Shown here piece after piece: positions 53,340 through 64,000 of a stretch of 64,000 bases of DNA. Source of the DNA: Omphiscola glabra (taxonomy: Eukaryota > Mollusca > Gastropoda > Lymnaeidae); contig OZ024799.1 in the NCBI GenBank assembly GCA_964017045.1, positions 29,771,596 through 29,835,595 on the forward strand. The letters are read 5' to 3'. Made by a program: the position numbers and the translations under genes. Within the stretch, counting starts at the first letter, position 1. Each line of letters begins with the position of its first letter. The notes below the pieces were generated by a model. It was not told where the DNA came from. It searched no databases and saw only the letters and a program-made list of their open reading frames with translations.

Positions 53340-55290
53340 TGTGGACACTACTTCTCAGCTAAGAATATGTCAGTCACCGGATTGTAGATTGCAGCTCGAA
53401 TAGTGACTTATTTCGCATTGTCGGTCAGCTGACCGGTAAACAGAAGGACACGTCGTTGCCAAACAATATTGCTTTGGCGGAGCTACCAGAGGCTCTAAAT
53501 GAGTTCTTTGTTACGAAAGTTAAGAAGATGAGGGCGAGACTTGACATTTGCACAGATGCTCCCGAATTCTTGCCGTTTAACGCCACTCTTATGAGCGAAT
53601 TTTTGGAGGTCACTGAATCGCATGTGAATAAAATCCTGGTTGACTCCCCAAGAAAGTCATGTTTGCTTGACCCTCTTCCGTCAGGTCTGTTGTATGAATG
53701 TTCGGACTAAATTGTACCTATCATTACTAATATCATAAATCAGTCTTTGAAAACTGGTTTTGTTCCATCCTTTTTTAAAGAGGCAGTTGTAACTCCACTG
53801 TTAAAAAAAGCAAATCTCGACCATAATTTGTTGGAAAATTATCGACACTTCTCTAATCTAACATTTTTACCATTTTTATCCAAGATTTTAGAGAGGGTCG
53901 TTCTTCGACAGCTCCTGGATCACCTCAATCGGTGTGACTTGTTTGGGCCTTTTCAGTCAGCATACAGAACGCATCACTCTACTGAGACAGCCCTGTAAAT
54001 GACCTTCTGTCGTCTTGTGGTGAGGGCCAGGTATCCCTTTTGTCGTTACTGGATCTTTCGGCAGCGTTCGATACGCTTGACCACGACATACTTCTACAAC
54101 GTCTGCTAAATACGTTCGGTTTCACCGATACCGTCCAGAGATGGTTCCGCTAATATCTGACAAATCGGGTCCAATCAGTTATCGCAAACGGCTTGACCTC
54201 CAAGAAATCCATTATTGAATTCGGAGTACCCCAGGGCTCGGTCTTAGGCCCGGTGCTCTTCACTATGTACGTTCAGTCCCTGGTGCAGTGATCAAGCAGT
54301 TTGACATGGTATATCACATGTTCGCGGATGATACCCAACTTCAGAAATCCGTGATCCCCTCTCAGCTCCCCCAGCTTCTTATTATGGCACAGAAGACAGT
54401 GGAGTCAGTTAAGCGCTGGACGACAATAAACAAGCTCAAATTGAATGATGAAAAGACTGAGCTGATCCCCATTGCTACGGCTCAAAAGCTAAAATATTTT
54501 AAAATACACCATCCTTTACTCTCTCAGGCGTGCAGATTGAGTTTGCTCAAATAGTGCGAAACCTCGGTGTATACTTAGACAGAACACTAACTATGGAAAA
54601 TCACATTAACATGATTTGCAAGGCGATTTTTCTAGAGCTGCGCAGAATTAGTCATATCAGACCTTTATTAACTTTGAATGCATCAAAGAGGTTGATATCT
54701 GCATTCGTTCTATCACGCATGGACTACTGCAATGCTCTCATGGTGGGTCTTCCAGCTACGCTCCTGGATAAAATTGAAAAAGCACAGAATAATGCGGCTC
54801 GAATTGTTCTTCGTAAACGCAAATTCGACCATGAAAAAACTCTTCTGAGAGAACTGCATTGGCTGCCGGTCCGCGCTCGCATAGAATACACAATTGCAAC
54901 TCTGTGCTACCGCTGCTTGCATGACCTGGCGCCGACCTATCACCAAGCGCTCATGACGCCTTATGTACCCACTAGACAACTCCGCTCATCCGATAGTGGC
55001 AAACTCTCAATACCGCGTGTTCGCCTTGAGACTTACGGAAAGCGCACGTTCGCATTTGCTGGCCCAACCATTTGGAACACCCTTCCTGACGCTCTCAGAA
55101 ACAGCCAGACGCTGGAGTCCTTCAAGACAAATTTAAAAACTCATCTATTTCGCAAACACCTTCTGGGGTGAAGTTGTCTACCAATTTTTCCAGCTAGTTA
55201 TTATCTCCCAGCTTTGTTTTTGTACCGCGCTTCGAGACATTGGGGATGAAGCGTGATTTTTCAAAATGAACTTTATTATTATTATTATTA
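53340..55290 (+). pseudogene. CR1/L2-type LINE reverse transcriptase, decayed
   Basis: In order: NNIALAELPEALNEFFVTKV, LVDSPRKSCLLDPLPSGLLY (RT start, kSs.lDplP), [20 protein letters not shown] and [40 protein letters not shown] (catalytic block A), [14 protein letters not shown] (block B), MFADDTQL (catalytic YADD-type block), LKLNDEKTEL, then a 213-codon open end with NLGVYLDRTLTMENHI, KIEKAQNNAARIVLR, LHWLPVRARIEYTIATLCYR and FKTNLKTHLFRKHL. Stop codons at 53708 and 53996 and frameshifts near 54150-54290 and 54530 make it inactive. The 3' UTR ends in an ATT repeat (55271-55290). The C-terminal part is the least decayed. Confidence 0.88.
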
Positions 55291-55304
55291 TATTATAATT
55301 TTTT

Positions 55305-55421
55305 AATATATTTTTTATTTTATTAGTTTTTCTGTTTTTTCGCATCTGAAGGCTTCCTGCCGACACGTGAGTTGTTTTGTTGCGTTCCTTTTTTCAGGTT
55401 TAACTGTGTTTTACTAATTTC
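55305..55421 (-). repeat. Right inverted repeat, about 110 bp
   Basis: Inverted partner of 53181-53295; ends ...CAGTTTAAC-type block and TTTTACTAATTTC. About 46 further bases (to 55467) precede the second CAATAGATAG, the likely target-site duplication of the whole insertion. Confidence 0.8.
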
Positions 55422-55479
55422 TTATTGTGCTAACCTGATTGCAGTCTCCCCCGTTATTACCCTATAACAATAGATAGAA

Positions 55480-55990
55480 TAATACGATTAAAAAAAGTGT
55501 TTTTCACTATTATATCAATTAATAGAATGGTAAGGTTTTTCAAAAAAAGGAAATTTTCACTATTATATCAATAGATAAAATGATAGGATTTTTAAAAAAG
55601 AAAAGAAACAGCAGATTTAATGTTAACAATAACTAAAGAGACGTTTGAACCTGTTTTCTTGAATATAACTGTTGTGTATTTGACTCAATATGTGAGTGAC
55701 TCAAGGTAACCCGCATTGTCTTTCAAGCACGGCCGCCTATCGTTAAAAAAGTTAATAAAATAAGAGTAGAACAATCTTATTCACAAAATAATATAAGGTG
55801 TTGAAAATTATAGCAGAGCTGCAATAGCCTCGTTAAACATTTCAGGAAAATTTCCTTGAACAAAACCCAGAAACTATCAAATGCAACAGAAGTGAACTGA
55901 AATGTGAGTCTCTCGTCTCTACTCAATTCTAAAAGTTTCCCCATAGATCTAAATGGAGAGTTCTTCTGTAGAATTTTGGGGGTATAAAGC
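55480..55990. other. Rest of tandem array, then nothing recognised
   Basis: Two to three more units of the 54-bp repeat (to about 55590), followed by AT-rich sequence with no exon features. Confidence 0.4.
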
Positions 55991-56049
55991 AAACGGGTTT
56001 GTATGCATATTGCTCCGTATTTACTGTATAAAAGTACGGGTCAAAGTGT

Positions 56050-56180
56050 GTCTGTAGCCATGTTAGATGTTGTTGTTGCAGTGCTAGATTTTGTAGCCAT
56101 GTTAGATGTTGTTGTGGCAGCGTTAGATGTTGTAGCCATGTTAGATGTTGTTGTGGCAGTGTTAGATGTTATTGTTCCAA
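56050..56180. repeat. GTTAGATGTTGT-type minisatellite
   Basis: GCCATGTTAGATGTTGTTGT plus GGCAGTGTTAGATGTTGTA recur with small changes; the ORF at 56003-56578 (VVVAVLDVVAMLD words, then SLSL and IYIY from microsatellites) is an artefact. Confidence 0.9.
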
Positions 56181-56357
56181 AGCTAGTTGTTATTTTTGTA
56201 ATATCACAGAATTCTGAGAACTTCAATCATCTTAGTTTATCGGTTTTTTCCTCTTTGTTTTCTGTTGAAGACTTTTCACCCAAAACTTTCGTTGTTTATA
56301 TTTGTAATCATTCAGGTTTACCCTCTTCTGTATGTAATCTTTTTTATCTCTTCTCTC

Positions 56358-56361
56358 TTGG

Positions 56362-56449
<88 letters not shown>
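56358..56449. repeat. (CT)n(TA)n compound microsatellite
   Basis: CT run directly followed by about 65 bases of TA. Confidence 0.97.
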
Positions 56450-56450
<1 letters not shown>

Positions 56451-56689
56451 CTTCTGATGTGTCCTGCTTTCGTTTCATTATGCTCTCCCCTTATTCAACA
56501 TTTTATAAAAAAATTATAGTACGGAGTGAAAAAAAGTGCTCGGACATAACGATAAGCGTGCTGGTTGAACTCAGGTAGAAAGGTTACATTTTTTTCATTA
56601 AGGGGGGAGGCGACTTTTACATTAATGAAGGAAGAGCCACGGGTATGGTGTAGGAATGCATATAGGACTACTGTTTAAGGATGTTATGT

Positions 56690-56870
56690 AGCTCGTAGGA
56701 CTGTGTGTGGGCCTATTGTTTAAAGGCTGACGTGTATAGGTTACATGATTGTATGTAAGCCTATCGTTTAAAGGTCGACAGGTAGGGTATATGACTGTAT
56801 GCTGGCCTATTGTTTAAAGGCCAACAGATAGGGTATATGACTGTCTGCAGGCCTATTATTTAAAGTCTGG
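56690..56870. repeat. About 60-bp degenerate tandem repeat, three to four copies
   Basis: GGCCTATTGTTTAAAGGC followed by ACAGATAGGGTATATGACTG recurs about every 60 bases. Confidence 0.75.
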
Positions 56871-56879
56871 CATATAAGA

Positions 56880-57995
56880 TAGAAAATGAGAAGTTAGTTC
56901 ATTTTCTTTTGTGTTAACACTTGGATCTACCGGGTATTATCTCAAAATACCCGGACCTGATTTAAAAATCTTCACCCGTTTAAGCCCTAGTGTTATGAGG
57001 GATGACGTATTTTGAGACACGCTTTGCCCGCCTTCCACGTGCATGACCTCTTTCAAGTCGGTCCCGTGTTGGGGCGGCTAGAAAAAATATCCCTTTGTTG
57101 ATACTTTTGTTTACTATCGTCCGTTTCTGTCGAACATGATAGAACGATCTAGAGAATGCGTGAAGCAGTAAGACTGCGTATTCCATTTCCAGAATGATCA
57201 TCTGAAACTGGGTATAAAAGGAATAAGAATAAATGACGGAGGAGAGATTTTCCTTTCCTTGATTACGAGGCATGCTGTGTGTCATTATACTTTGTTGTGT
57301 GTACAGATTTTTATTTCCTCGTACAATTTTGTGCTCATTGTATTTTTATATACAGTACCGGTACCAGCAAATCTGTAAGTTTATAATTTTAATAATATTT
57401 CTCTTGCTGTTATTATTTAATTGACGTTCACAAATTAAAAAGTTACTACTTGTAATTAGCTCTGGCCTTGATTGTCGTTTTATTTGTTATTATTTTTTAA
57501 TCTTTGGTATCGTCCTTTATTATGGACTGTTTTTAGAACGAGCCCTAGACAAAACAACAGAGATTAAATTTTCCATCTATAGCGGTCCGTAATACCTAGT
57601 ATCTCATAGCGCTTAAAACTGGGCGCTGCATCCTCAAGATTACAAATATATTTTTGTACTTAAAATTTTCTTCGGCATAATCACTTGATACTCAAAAATG
57701 GTTCTTTGTTTCGGGCAGGCAGCTTCCCACTGGAAATTAGTATCAATATTGTTTGCGTACTATCGTTATGTATTGGTTTATGTCTTTCCCAAGTTGACTA
57801 TTTTAATATAAGACGTGAAGTTACGTTATAGTTATAAACATTTTAAACATTTGGATTAATAACATATGATCGTTGTTTCTTTGAAAACGGAAAATTGCAC
57901 ACAGAAACTAATCGTTCTTGAAAAAGGGATTATTTTAATCAAAGTTGTCAGATTATCTGATTATATTGGAAATAGGATGACCGACGTCTTGTGAT
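56880..57995. other. No gene recognised
   Basis: AT-rich sequence without coding exons that I can support. A minus ORF at 56980-57285 has no domain features. Confidence 0.35.
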
Positions 57996-58009
57996 GCTCA
58001 GACGCTCTA

Positions 58010-58290
58010 AACGTTTCACAATTCCGGCAGCCCTGAGTCTGACAACAGCCAGATCTTGGCGGCACTGGGTATAAAAATAGCCAGATAGTGGCGGCACTAA
58101 GTGTGACAACAGCGAGATCTCGGCGGCACTGAGTCTGAAAATATCCAAATCTCGAAAGCACTGGGTCTGACAATAGCCAGACTCGGCGGCACTGAGTATG
58201 ACAATATCCAAATCTTGGCGGCACTGAGTATGACAATATCCAGATCTCGGCGGCACTGAGTATGACAATAGCCAGATCTCGTAGCAAAAT
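58010..58290. repeat. 31-bp minisatellite, about nine copies
   Basis: GGCGGCACTGAGTCTGACAA then CAGCCAGATCT recurs nine times; minus ORFs reading LSAAEIWILSYSVPPR are artefacts. Confidence 0.93.
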
Positions 58291-58460
58291 ATTTAAAAAT
58301 TTCTATTTGCACTGGTTTGTTTTCAGAGCGATCACCGTTAATGAAATAGAGTTTTCAATTTTGCTTTAAATAAATATTTAGATCACAGGCTTATTCCATT
58401 TGATGTGCAACAACAATAACTTATTAAATGAAATGTATTGTGCGTGGGAAAATATTACTA

Positions 58461-58622
58461 CCGTATTTTACGGGGTATAAGACGACTGTGCGTATAAGAC
58501 GACCTCTTATTTTTTTTTTTAATGTAGGTTTTCGGATGTAAACCAGCTTATAAGACGATTCCCGTCCTTGGAAAAGATTTTCATGGGTTAAAAAGTCGTC
58601 TTAAACTCCGGAAAATAAGATA
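58461..58622. mobile_element. MITE of the TATAAGACGAC type
   Basis: The left end CCGTATTTTACGGGGTATAA then GACGAC is inverted at the right end (GTCGTCTTAAACTCCGGAAA then ATAAGATA). An internal TATAAGACGA repeats the word. About 160 bp, no ORF. Elements with this inverted end are widespread in animals. Confidence 0.7.
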
Positions 58623-59131
58623 CTTGAAAGGCTGCACCTATAGGTACACCGGTACCAGAATTGAGAGGTTGGGATTAAAAACGATTTAAAATATTATTGT
58701 TGGGTTTGTAAGACAGAATAAGGTATCAAATGAAAGATAATTGAATGTACTATATGTTTGTAAACTTAAATTTTCATTTTAACTAAAATAAACTACTACA
58801 AATGACATTCGAATAGCCACTTCGTACTTGAAATGTAATTGGAATAAGAACTGATGTATTTCACTTCCTCAACTTATAAATATTTCCGGGACGCTGCTCT
58901 GCAGACGACTCAATTTCATCTGTGCGTGTTTTTTTCAGCTTTCGTAATAGTTTACAACGTTTTCTTTTGAATCAAGGCGTGTTGAATGTGTTCTAACTGC
59001 TTTGGCTGATAATATGGTGTTTTTAGCGCGAGGAATAGCGATTACATGGATTTTTTGGACGTTGTTACGATAACTCAAGACAAATCCATATCCTCCATAT
59101 TGGAAAAATTGATACGTCATCTTGTAAACAA

Positions 59132-59718
59132 ATGGCAACATCAAAGCAACCATTCAAAGACAGATCGGGCACAGACATAAGGAGTGTCCCTGATCTTGGA
59201 GAGCAAAAAACGAGAACTCCGTTCAAACAAAAATCCCAGAATCTGTTCTCACCCAAGAATTCAACAGTTATTCTTTCCGCAAAGTTACACGCAGAATGTC
59301 TTGCTACAGACTCATTTTAAGGAAAAACGGAAAACTCAAGCAAGGTTTTCAGGACTGAAAAAAAATATGAACGATCAATGAAAAAAAAACTAATTTCCAT
59401 AAATTTTATTTGGATCAACAAAAATATCTTGTCTCATCTTGTTATGACATGATAATTTGGAATGAACCATTTACTCATCCAATTATAAATGATGGACTAT
59501 CTTGTGCGGTGTGGGGTTTGTATTTGTTTATTAGAGTTACAGATTCATATCCTACTAATGTATGCTCCTCTAGTGGCTTAAAAAATAAAACAACTAAGTT
59601 GAATATCAATCAGTTACAAACTAACAATAACGAACATGACATTTGTATAGTCTGCAAAGGAGGGTTGATTTTTGTAGATAATATGAAACATCTAGATAAG
59701 AAGGTGGACATTTTTTAA
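59132..59718 (+). pseudogene. Unidentified coding-like fragments
   Basis: An ORF at 59132-59320 reads MATSKQPFKDRSGTDIRSVP then FKQKSQNLFSPKNSTVILSA, and one at 59410-59718 reads NEPFTHPIINDGLSCAVWGL and NNNEHDICIVCKGGLIFVDN. Composition is not repeat-like and the first has a plausible ATG (TAAACAAATGGC). A TATA-like ATAAATA lies at about 58877 upstream. No family recognised; could be remains of a transposon-encoded protein or a young gene. Confidence 0.3.
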
Positions 59719-59719
59719 A

Positions 59720-60390
59720 AAAAAAATCAAGTTGCAAGGATTTTGTTCTTGTGCATTTATTTGTTCAAGCTCGACGCTTCCCACAATGTCTTTAAGACAT
59801 CACCAAAAAGAAAACTCGAACGAACTTCAAACAAATTAAGTCGCCATATTTTATTAAAATTTCTTTACCGTTTGTTTACAGAAATAAGGAGAACAATAAC
59901 ATACTAGAATTAAAGGTGCATGCATCACAAAAATATAGGGTATTTCTTGTGTGGTAAAAATCATTTTATAAAATAAACTTCATTAGTATGAGCCCGGGCT
60001 CTTTTGTCTAAGTAAGTTATTTCTATATTTGAAAACAATCTTGATATGGTGTTATCTGTAAAAAAAACACACACAATTTTATTAGGAATTGTCCACAGAA
60101 AAAGATAATAATATATAAACAAGTATAAATGACACCCACCCCCCCCCCCACCCCCCCCCCCCCCAAAAAAAAAAAATTAATAAAAAACACCGAAATTGAC
60201 TGTGTGGAGTAGAGCGTGGGGGAATAATTGCATTTTGTCTTAGCACAGTTGTTCTTAATCTTTTTAAACATTAATTAGTAGTATAATCTGAATCAATTAA
60301 CCTTCTGTTCTTTCAACTTCAGGAACATTGTCCTTAACTTTGCATATATTTCTGATGTGTTTATATATTTTTTAAAATTTCTTACTCCAG
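59720..60390. other. No gene seen; C-run microsatellite
   Basis: Contains a C-run and A-run at 60137-60178; otherwise AT-rich without recognised features. Confidence 0.4.
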
Positions 60391-60407
60391 ATAAAACTTG
60401 AACCCTC

Positions 60408-61435
60408 CTTGGCAGTACTCAGACTTCATTGAGGCAGTACTCAGACTTCAATGAGGCAGTACTCAGACTTCACTGAGGTAGCAGTCAGACTTCACTGAGG
60501 CAGTACTCAGACTTCACTGAGGCAGTAGTCAGACTTCACTGAGGCAGTACTCAGACTTCACTGAGGCAGTACTCAGACTTCACTGAGGCAGTACTTAGAC
60601 TTCACTGAGTTAGTACTCAGACTTCACTGAGTTAGTACTCAGACTTCACTGAGGCAGTACTCAGACTTCACTGAGTTAGTACTCAGACTTCACTGAGGCA
60701 GTACTCAGACTTCACTGAGGCAGTACTCAGACTTCACTGAGGCAGTACTCAGACTTCACTGAGGCAGTACTCAGACTTCACTGAGGCAGTACTCAGACTT
60801 CACTGAGGCAGTACTCAGACTTCACTGAGTTAGTACTCAGACTTCAATGAGGCAGTACTCAGACTTCATTGTGGCAGTACTCAGAAGTCACTGAGTTAGC
60901 AGTCAGACTTCACTGAGGCAGAACTCAGACTTCACTGAGGTAGCAGTCAGACTTCACTGAGGCAGTACTCAGACTTCATTGTGGCAGTACTTAGACTTCA
61001 CTGAGGCAGAACTCAGACTTCACTGAGGCAGCAGTCAGACTTCACTGAGGCAGTACTCAGACTTCATTGTGGCAGTACTTAGACTTCATCGTAGCAGTAC
61101 TCAGACTTCACTGAGGCAGCAGTCAGACTTCACTGAGGCAGAACTCAGACTTCACTGAAGCAGTAGTCAGACTTCACTGAGGCAGTACTCAGACTTCACT
61201 GAGGCAGCAGTCAGACTTCACTGAGACAGTACTCAGACTTCACTGAGGTAGCAGTCAGACTTCACTGAGGCAGAACTCAGACTTCACTGAGATAGCAGTC
61301 AGACTTCACTGAGGCAGTACCCAGACTTCATTGTGGCAGTACTTAGACTTCACTGAGGCAGAACTCAGACTTCACTGAGGCAGCAGTCAGACTTCACTGA
61401 GGCAGAACTCAGACTTCACCGAGGCAATGCTCAAA
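60408..61435. repeat. 22-bp minisatellite, about 46 copies
   Basis: The unit GAGGCAGTACTCAGACTTCA plus CT repeats over about 1 kb. Variants (GTAGCAGTCAG, GAGTTAGTACT, GTGGCAGTACTTAG, GGCAGAACT) recur in blocks, so higher-order duplication has occurred. It lies about 425 bases 3' of the receptor gene at 61861. Confidence 0.97.
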
Positions 61436-61439
61436 CTTA

Positions 61440-61860
61440 ACTTTTCTTTTCGAAATTTCTGTGTGTTCTATTTTGACTGAATGGAATTAAAAAGGTAGCT
61501 TCAAATGAATTTACACTCTTTGTTTTATTTTTAACCACACTAATTATACAATACAGATTTAACATGTAACATATTAAGAAGACGGTTCCTATACTTTCGT
61601 AGCCCTGACGTGTATAGACGGTTCACCAAGATGTGATATCTCGACAAGAAAGTCAAGTCTACTGGTTCAACTACGCTTTTAACATTTATACGCTTATTCA
61701 ATCATCAACTCAAGAATGTACGTGTAAAACAATTGAATCAGTCAGTCTATCAATTAACAAACAAATTACAAAGGACAACTTGGAGCCCACACAGTAAGTG
61801 AAACACACCGCGGTTTGTCATCCATGTATACCTCCAAAAAAGTTTCTCAATATAGATCTA
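61440..61860 (-). other. 3' flank of GPCR 3
   Basis: AT-rich sequence between the minisatellite and the receptor stop codon. On the minus strand AATAAA-like words occur near 61529-61524, a possible polyadenylation signal about 330 bases after the stop. Confidence 0.35.
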
Positions 61861-62913
61861 TCAGTTTTTACCGATCTTCGATACGCAGAAAATTTCTTTC
61901 GTGACTTGTCGGAATTTAGTATTGAAAAAATAGTAGACAAATATGTTAAGACTTGAATTTATGTACGAGACGTTATCAAGTACTATTGTTATAACCTCTA
62001 AGACATTTGCAATGCGCACGTCACTGGTGTAATCGGGCATTATTCGCCTAACTACAGCTGGGATAGCTGGCGGGACATTGCAGATGATAAAGATGATGGA
62101 CACCAGAATCACCACCCTAACCACCTGGAGATCTTTACCGATGAGAAAATTGTTCGGATTTTCGTTGGAGGATGTCACGAGTCCGGAATTTCTTCCGTGT
62201 CTAAATTTAGCCGCAGAAACAAGGTTGTATTTCAAAACAAAAAGGGAGATAAGAACAATGATGATAGATCCCCAAGCGATGATGTTTCTGTTGACGATGT
62301 CAGTAACAGCGAGAGCCGCTGGTCTTAGCGAGTTAAAGGAAAGCACCAATCTCGTGATGTTACTCTTACTATCAAAGACGCTGAGAAAGCCCTGGCATGC
62401 CAGCATTGGGACGCGAATCGCAAGTGAAGCAGATGACACGGCACACAATACGTAAATAGTTACATTCTTTGTGAAAATGTTTTTAAAGGTTAGCGGAATG
62501 GCCACGCAGCACGCACGAGCCACGGCCGTGTAGACCCTGATCAAAGTGGATATGTCGTAGAAGACCATGCTGTACCAGAAACTGGCGTAGACGACATCAG
62601 AAAGACTAATCGCCTTGGGCGCTACCTCGCGGAATAAGTTAATGATGGTGGCAGACCGTCTCATTGCGCTGATCAACAGGAAAGAAAAGTCAGAAATGGC
62701 CAGTGAGAAAAGTGACACAGTGACGCTGTCCCTCAGCCCCATTCTGGTGAAGACGTTGATGTTGAAAATGTTGGAGCCGAGCCCGAATAAGATGATGAGT
62801 GGTGCGCACACGTAAAAAAATGCATAGTTAAGATATACAACAGTCTCATCACTAACTAGTTGGACGGTTACTAAAGCTCGTTGTGTCGAACTGAAGGGAA
62901 ATGTGGTGTACAT
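61861..62913 (-). CDS. Class A GPCR, gastropod chemosensory-receptor type, 350 aa
   Basis: Intact single-exon paralogue of the receptors at 42434 and 49210. I start it at the ATG ending 62913 (MYTTFPFSSTQ), since the same AAAGAAAGA precedes it and this start aligns with the other two; the frame stays open four codons further but without an ATG. TM segments at about 25-51, 61-86, 104-128, 147-167, 205-227, 261-285, 301-325. Landmarks: IILFGLGSNIFNINVFTRMG, LAISD, FWYSMVFYDISTLIRVYTAV, ARACCVAIPLTFKNIFTKN, NFLIGKDLQVVRVVILVS and NIFVYYFFNTKFRQ. Intracellular loop 3 is much shorter than in the other two. Ligand unknown. Confidence 0.9.
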   Translation of the reverse strand: MYTTFPFSSTQRALVTVQLVSDETVVYLNYAFFYVCAPLIILFGLGSNIFNINVFTRMGLRDSVTVSLFSLAISDFSFLLISAMRRSATIINLFREVAPKAISLSDVVYASFWYSMVFYDISTLIRVYTAVARACCVAIPLTFKNIFTKNVTIYVLCAVSSASLAIRVPMLACQGFLSVFDSKSNITRLVLSFNSLRPAALAVTDIVNRNIIAWGSIIIVLISLFVLKYNLVSAAKFRHGRNSGLVTSSNENPNNFLIGKDLQVVRVVILVSIIFIICNVPPAIPAVVRRIMPDYTSDVRIANVLEVITIVLDNVSYINSSLNIFVYYFFNTKFRQVTKEIFCVSKIGKN

Positions 62914-62925
62914 TCTTTCTTTCAA

Positions 62926-64000
62926 GTTGTTAAAAATAATCTTAGCAAATATTTTTGCGATAATTTTTAGTTTATCAATTTTTTCAGCAATAGTATAGTT
63001 GATATCTTTTTACGTATAATACTCATATAGATCTATTAAATACTTTGTCGTGAAACTCCTTAATTATCTGTTGAATGAGCTTTGTTTCCCTTTTTTTACC
63101 CTTGCTTTTTGAAAATCAGTATGGAGCACAGCAAAGGTATCGATGCCAAGAAAAAAGCCTGACTACTCTTATTACATTAACTTCTTTTATCCTATTATTT
63201 ACACATCTCTTTTAATTTAAAAACGGGACTGGATAAAATTCCAGGTCAATAAAGTAAACTATTTTCTCTAATACATTGAGATACATATTCCAGTTTTCTA
63301 AAAGTCTATTTTTACCCTTTGTACCATAAGAAATACTTCAGCACAGTCCTTACACTACAAATAAAAATAGACATTATTTTTTAGCTCTAGATCATGGCTA
63401 TATGTGTCAGAATCATACTAAGCCATGTAATGTGCGGCCCCATCAAACGCTGATCAAATATTTTGAATTTTAAAGGTCATTAATCCACCTCATCTCAAAC
63501 TCTAATGAAATTAACAACCTGTTTAATTGGAAAACTTTATCCGGTGGAGTAAAAAAAAAAAGCTGAGAGACATTTCGACAAGAGAATAACATTTTAATGA
63601 TTTGTTGTCAAAGGTTTCCTTCAATTACTTTGCCTATTCAAATATAATGCGACCAATTAGTCAATTAGGTGGGGGTGAACAAAAAGTGGGGGGGGGGGGC
63701 TAACATGATTAAAATTGTAAGGTCAATAAGAAACTGTAATTATAAGCAGACATTAACTACGCCATAATTGAATATAATTGTCACATGAATAAGATGTGAC
63801 AATAAACACATTTCCGGGCGACCTTCCTGTAAATTATTTTGACAATTAACATTTTTGTGATTTAAAATTTTTTTTTTTTTAAACTACATAATTGTCTAAC
63901 TTGTTCTTTTAAATAATCTTATCTATTTACACTCACAGGAGAGCCAACAAATTAAATAATGTGTGTATCTTAATGACGTACTTTTAAAATAATTTTCCAC
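62926..64000. other. Upstream of GPCR 3 to window end, no gene recognised
   Basis: AT-rich sequence with a G-run at 63690-63700. It contains the promoter side of the receptor gene, but no element or further exon can be supported. Confidence 0.4.

Noticed and set aside
56003..56578. 191-codon ORF with hydrophobic stretches
   Set aside because: Made of a GTTAGATGTTGT minisatellite and CT/TA microsatellites; hydrophobicity follows from the repeats.
60408..61435. CRISPR-like array
   Set aside because: Units are directly adjacent with no unique spacers, and the window is animal DNA; it is a minisatellite.
62914..62925. Upstream extension of the third receptor by four codons
   Set aside because: No ATG is used there; the ATG at 62913 aligns with the starts of both paralogues.

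Overview
The window is metazoan nuclear DNA, most likely from a gastropod mollusc (heterobranch type). It is AT-rich and intron-rich. It holds three intronless class A receptors of the gastropod chemosensory-receptor type, a many-exon NXPE (neurexophilin and PC-esterase) gene, and several kinds of animal retroelement and hAT-type MITE. No database was searched, so the species-level guess is an inference.

Layout. 1-10.04 kb: two copies of a large AT-rich dispersed repeat (1-3442 and about 7130-9953), a hAT MITE with a perfect 8-bp target-site duplication, an orphan exon-like stretch (4661-4802), and several minisatellites. 10.56-24.68 kb: one 12-exon NXPE-like gene on the + strand. All exon phases join without a break into 641 codons, provided a 50-nt micro-exon at 19101-19150 is included. 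Its introns carry minisatellites, a 5'-truncated LINE with a 13-bp target-site duplication, and a MITE. 24.8-32.3 kb: LINE tails, a second hAT MITE and simple repeats. 32.4-37.6 kb: two short, secreted, paralogous meteorin-like genes arranged head to head (- strand 32440-33962, + strand 35137-37572); both look incomplete in this window. 38-42 kb: repeats and transposon debris. 42.4-62.9 kb: three intact chemosensory-type GPCRs (+ at 42434, - at 49210 and 61861), separated by decayed retroelements: an I/Jockey-type LINE with RNase H, a Penelope-like GIY-YIG remnant, and a CR1/L2-type LINE lying between long inverted repeats. 63-64 kb: nothing recognised.

Main observation. Three separate minisatellites (11061-11545, 19141-19760 and 33415-33868) start exactly at the exon/intron boundary of a real coding exon. 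Their unit contains the end of that exon plus its 5' splice donor, so each array is a string of about 15 to 27 decoy or alternative donors. In the NXPE exon 2 array the 18-bp unit keeps the reading frame, so every donor choice would add a six-residue VIDSPQ repeat. In the other two arrays any read-through meets a stop almost at once. This suggests a recurring process that seeds tandem repeats at splice donors in this genome, with possible effects on isoforms.

How the genes relate. The NXPE-like protein is predicted to be a membrane-anchored or secreted glycoprotein-type enzyme, the meteorin-like proteins are secreted, and the GPCRs are surface receptors. Nothing in the sequence shows that they act in one pathway. 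The window reads as ordinary animal genome with strong local tandem-repeat activity.
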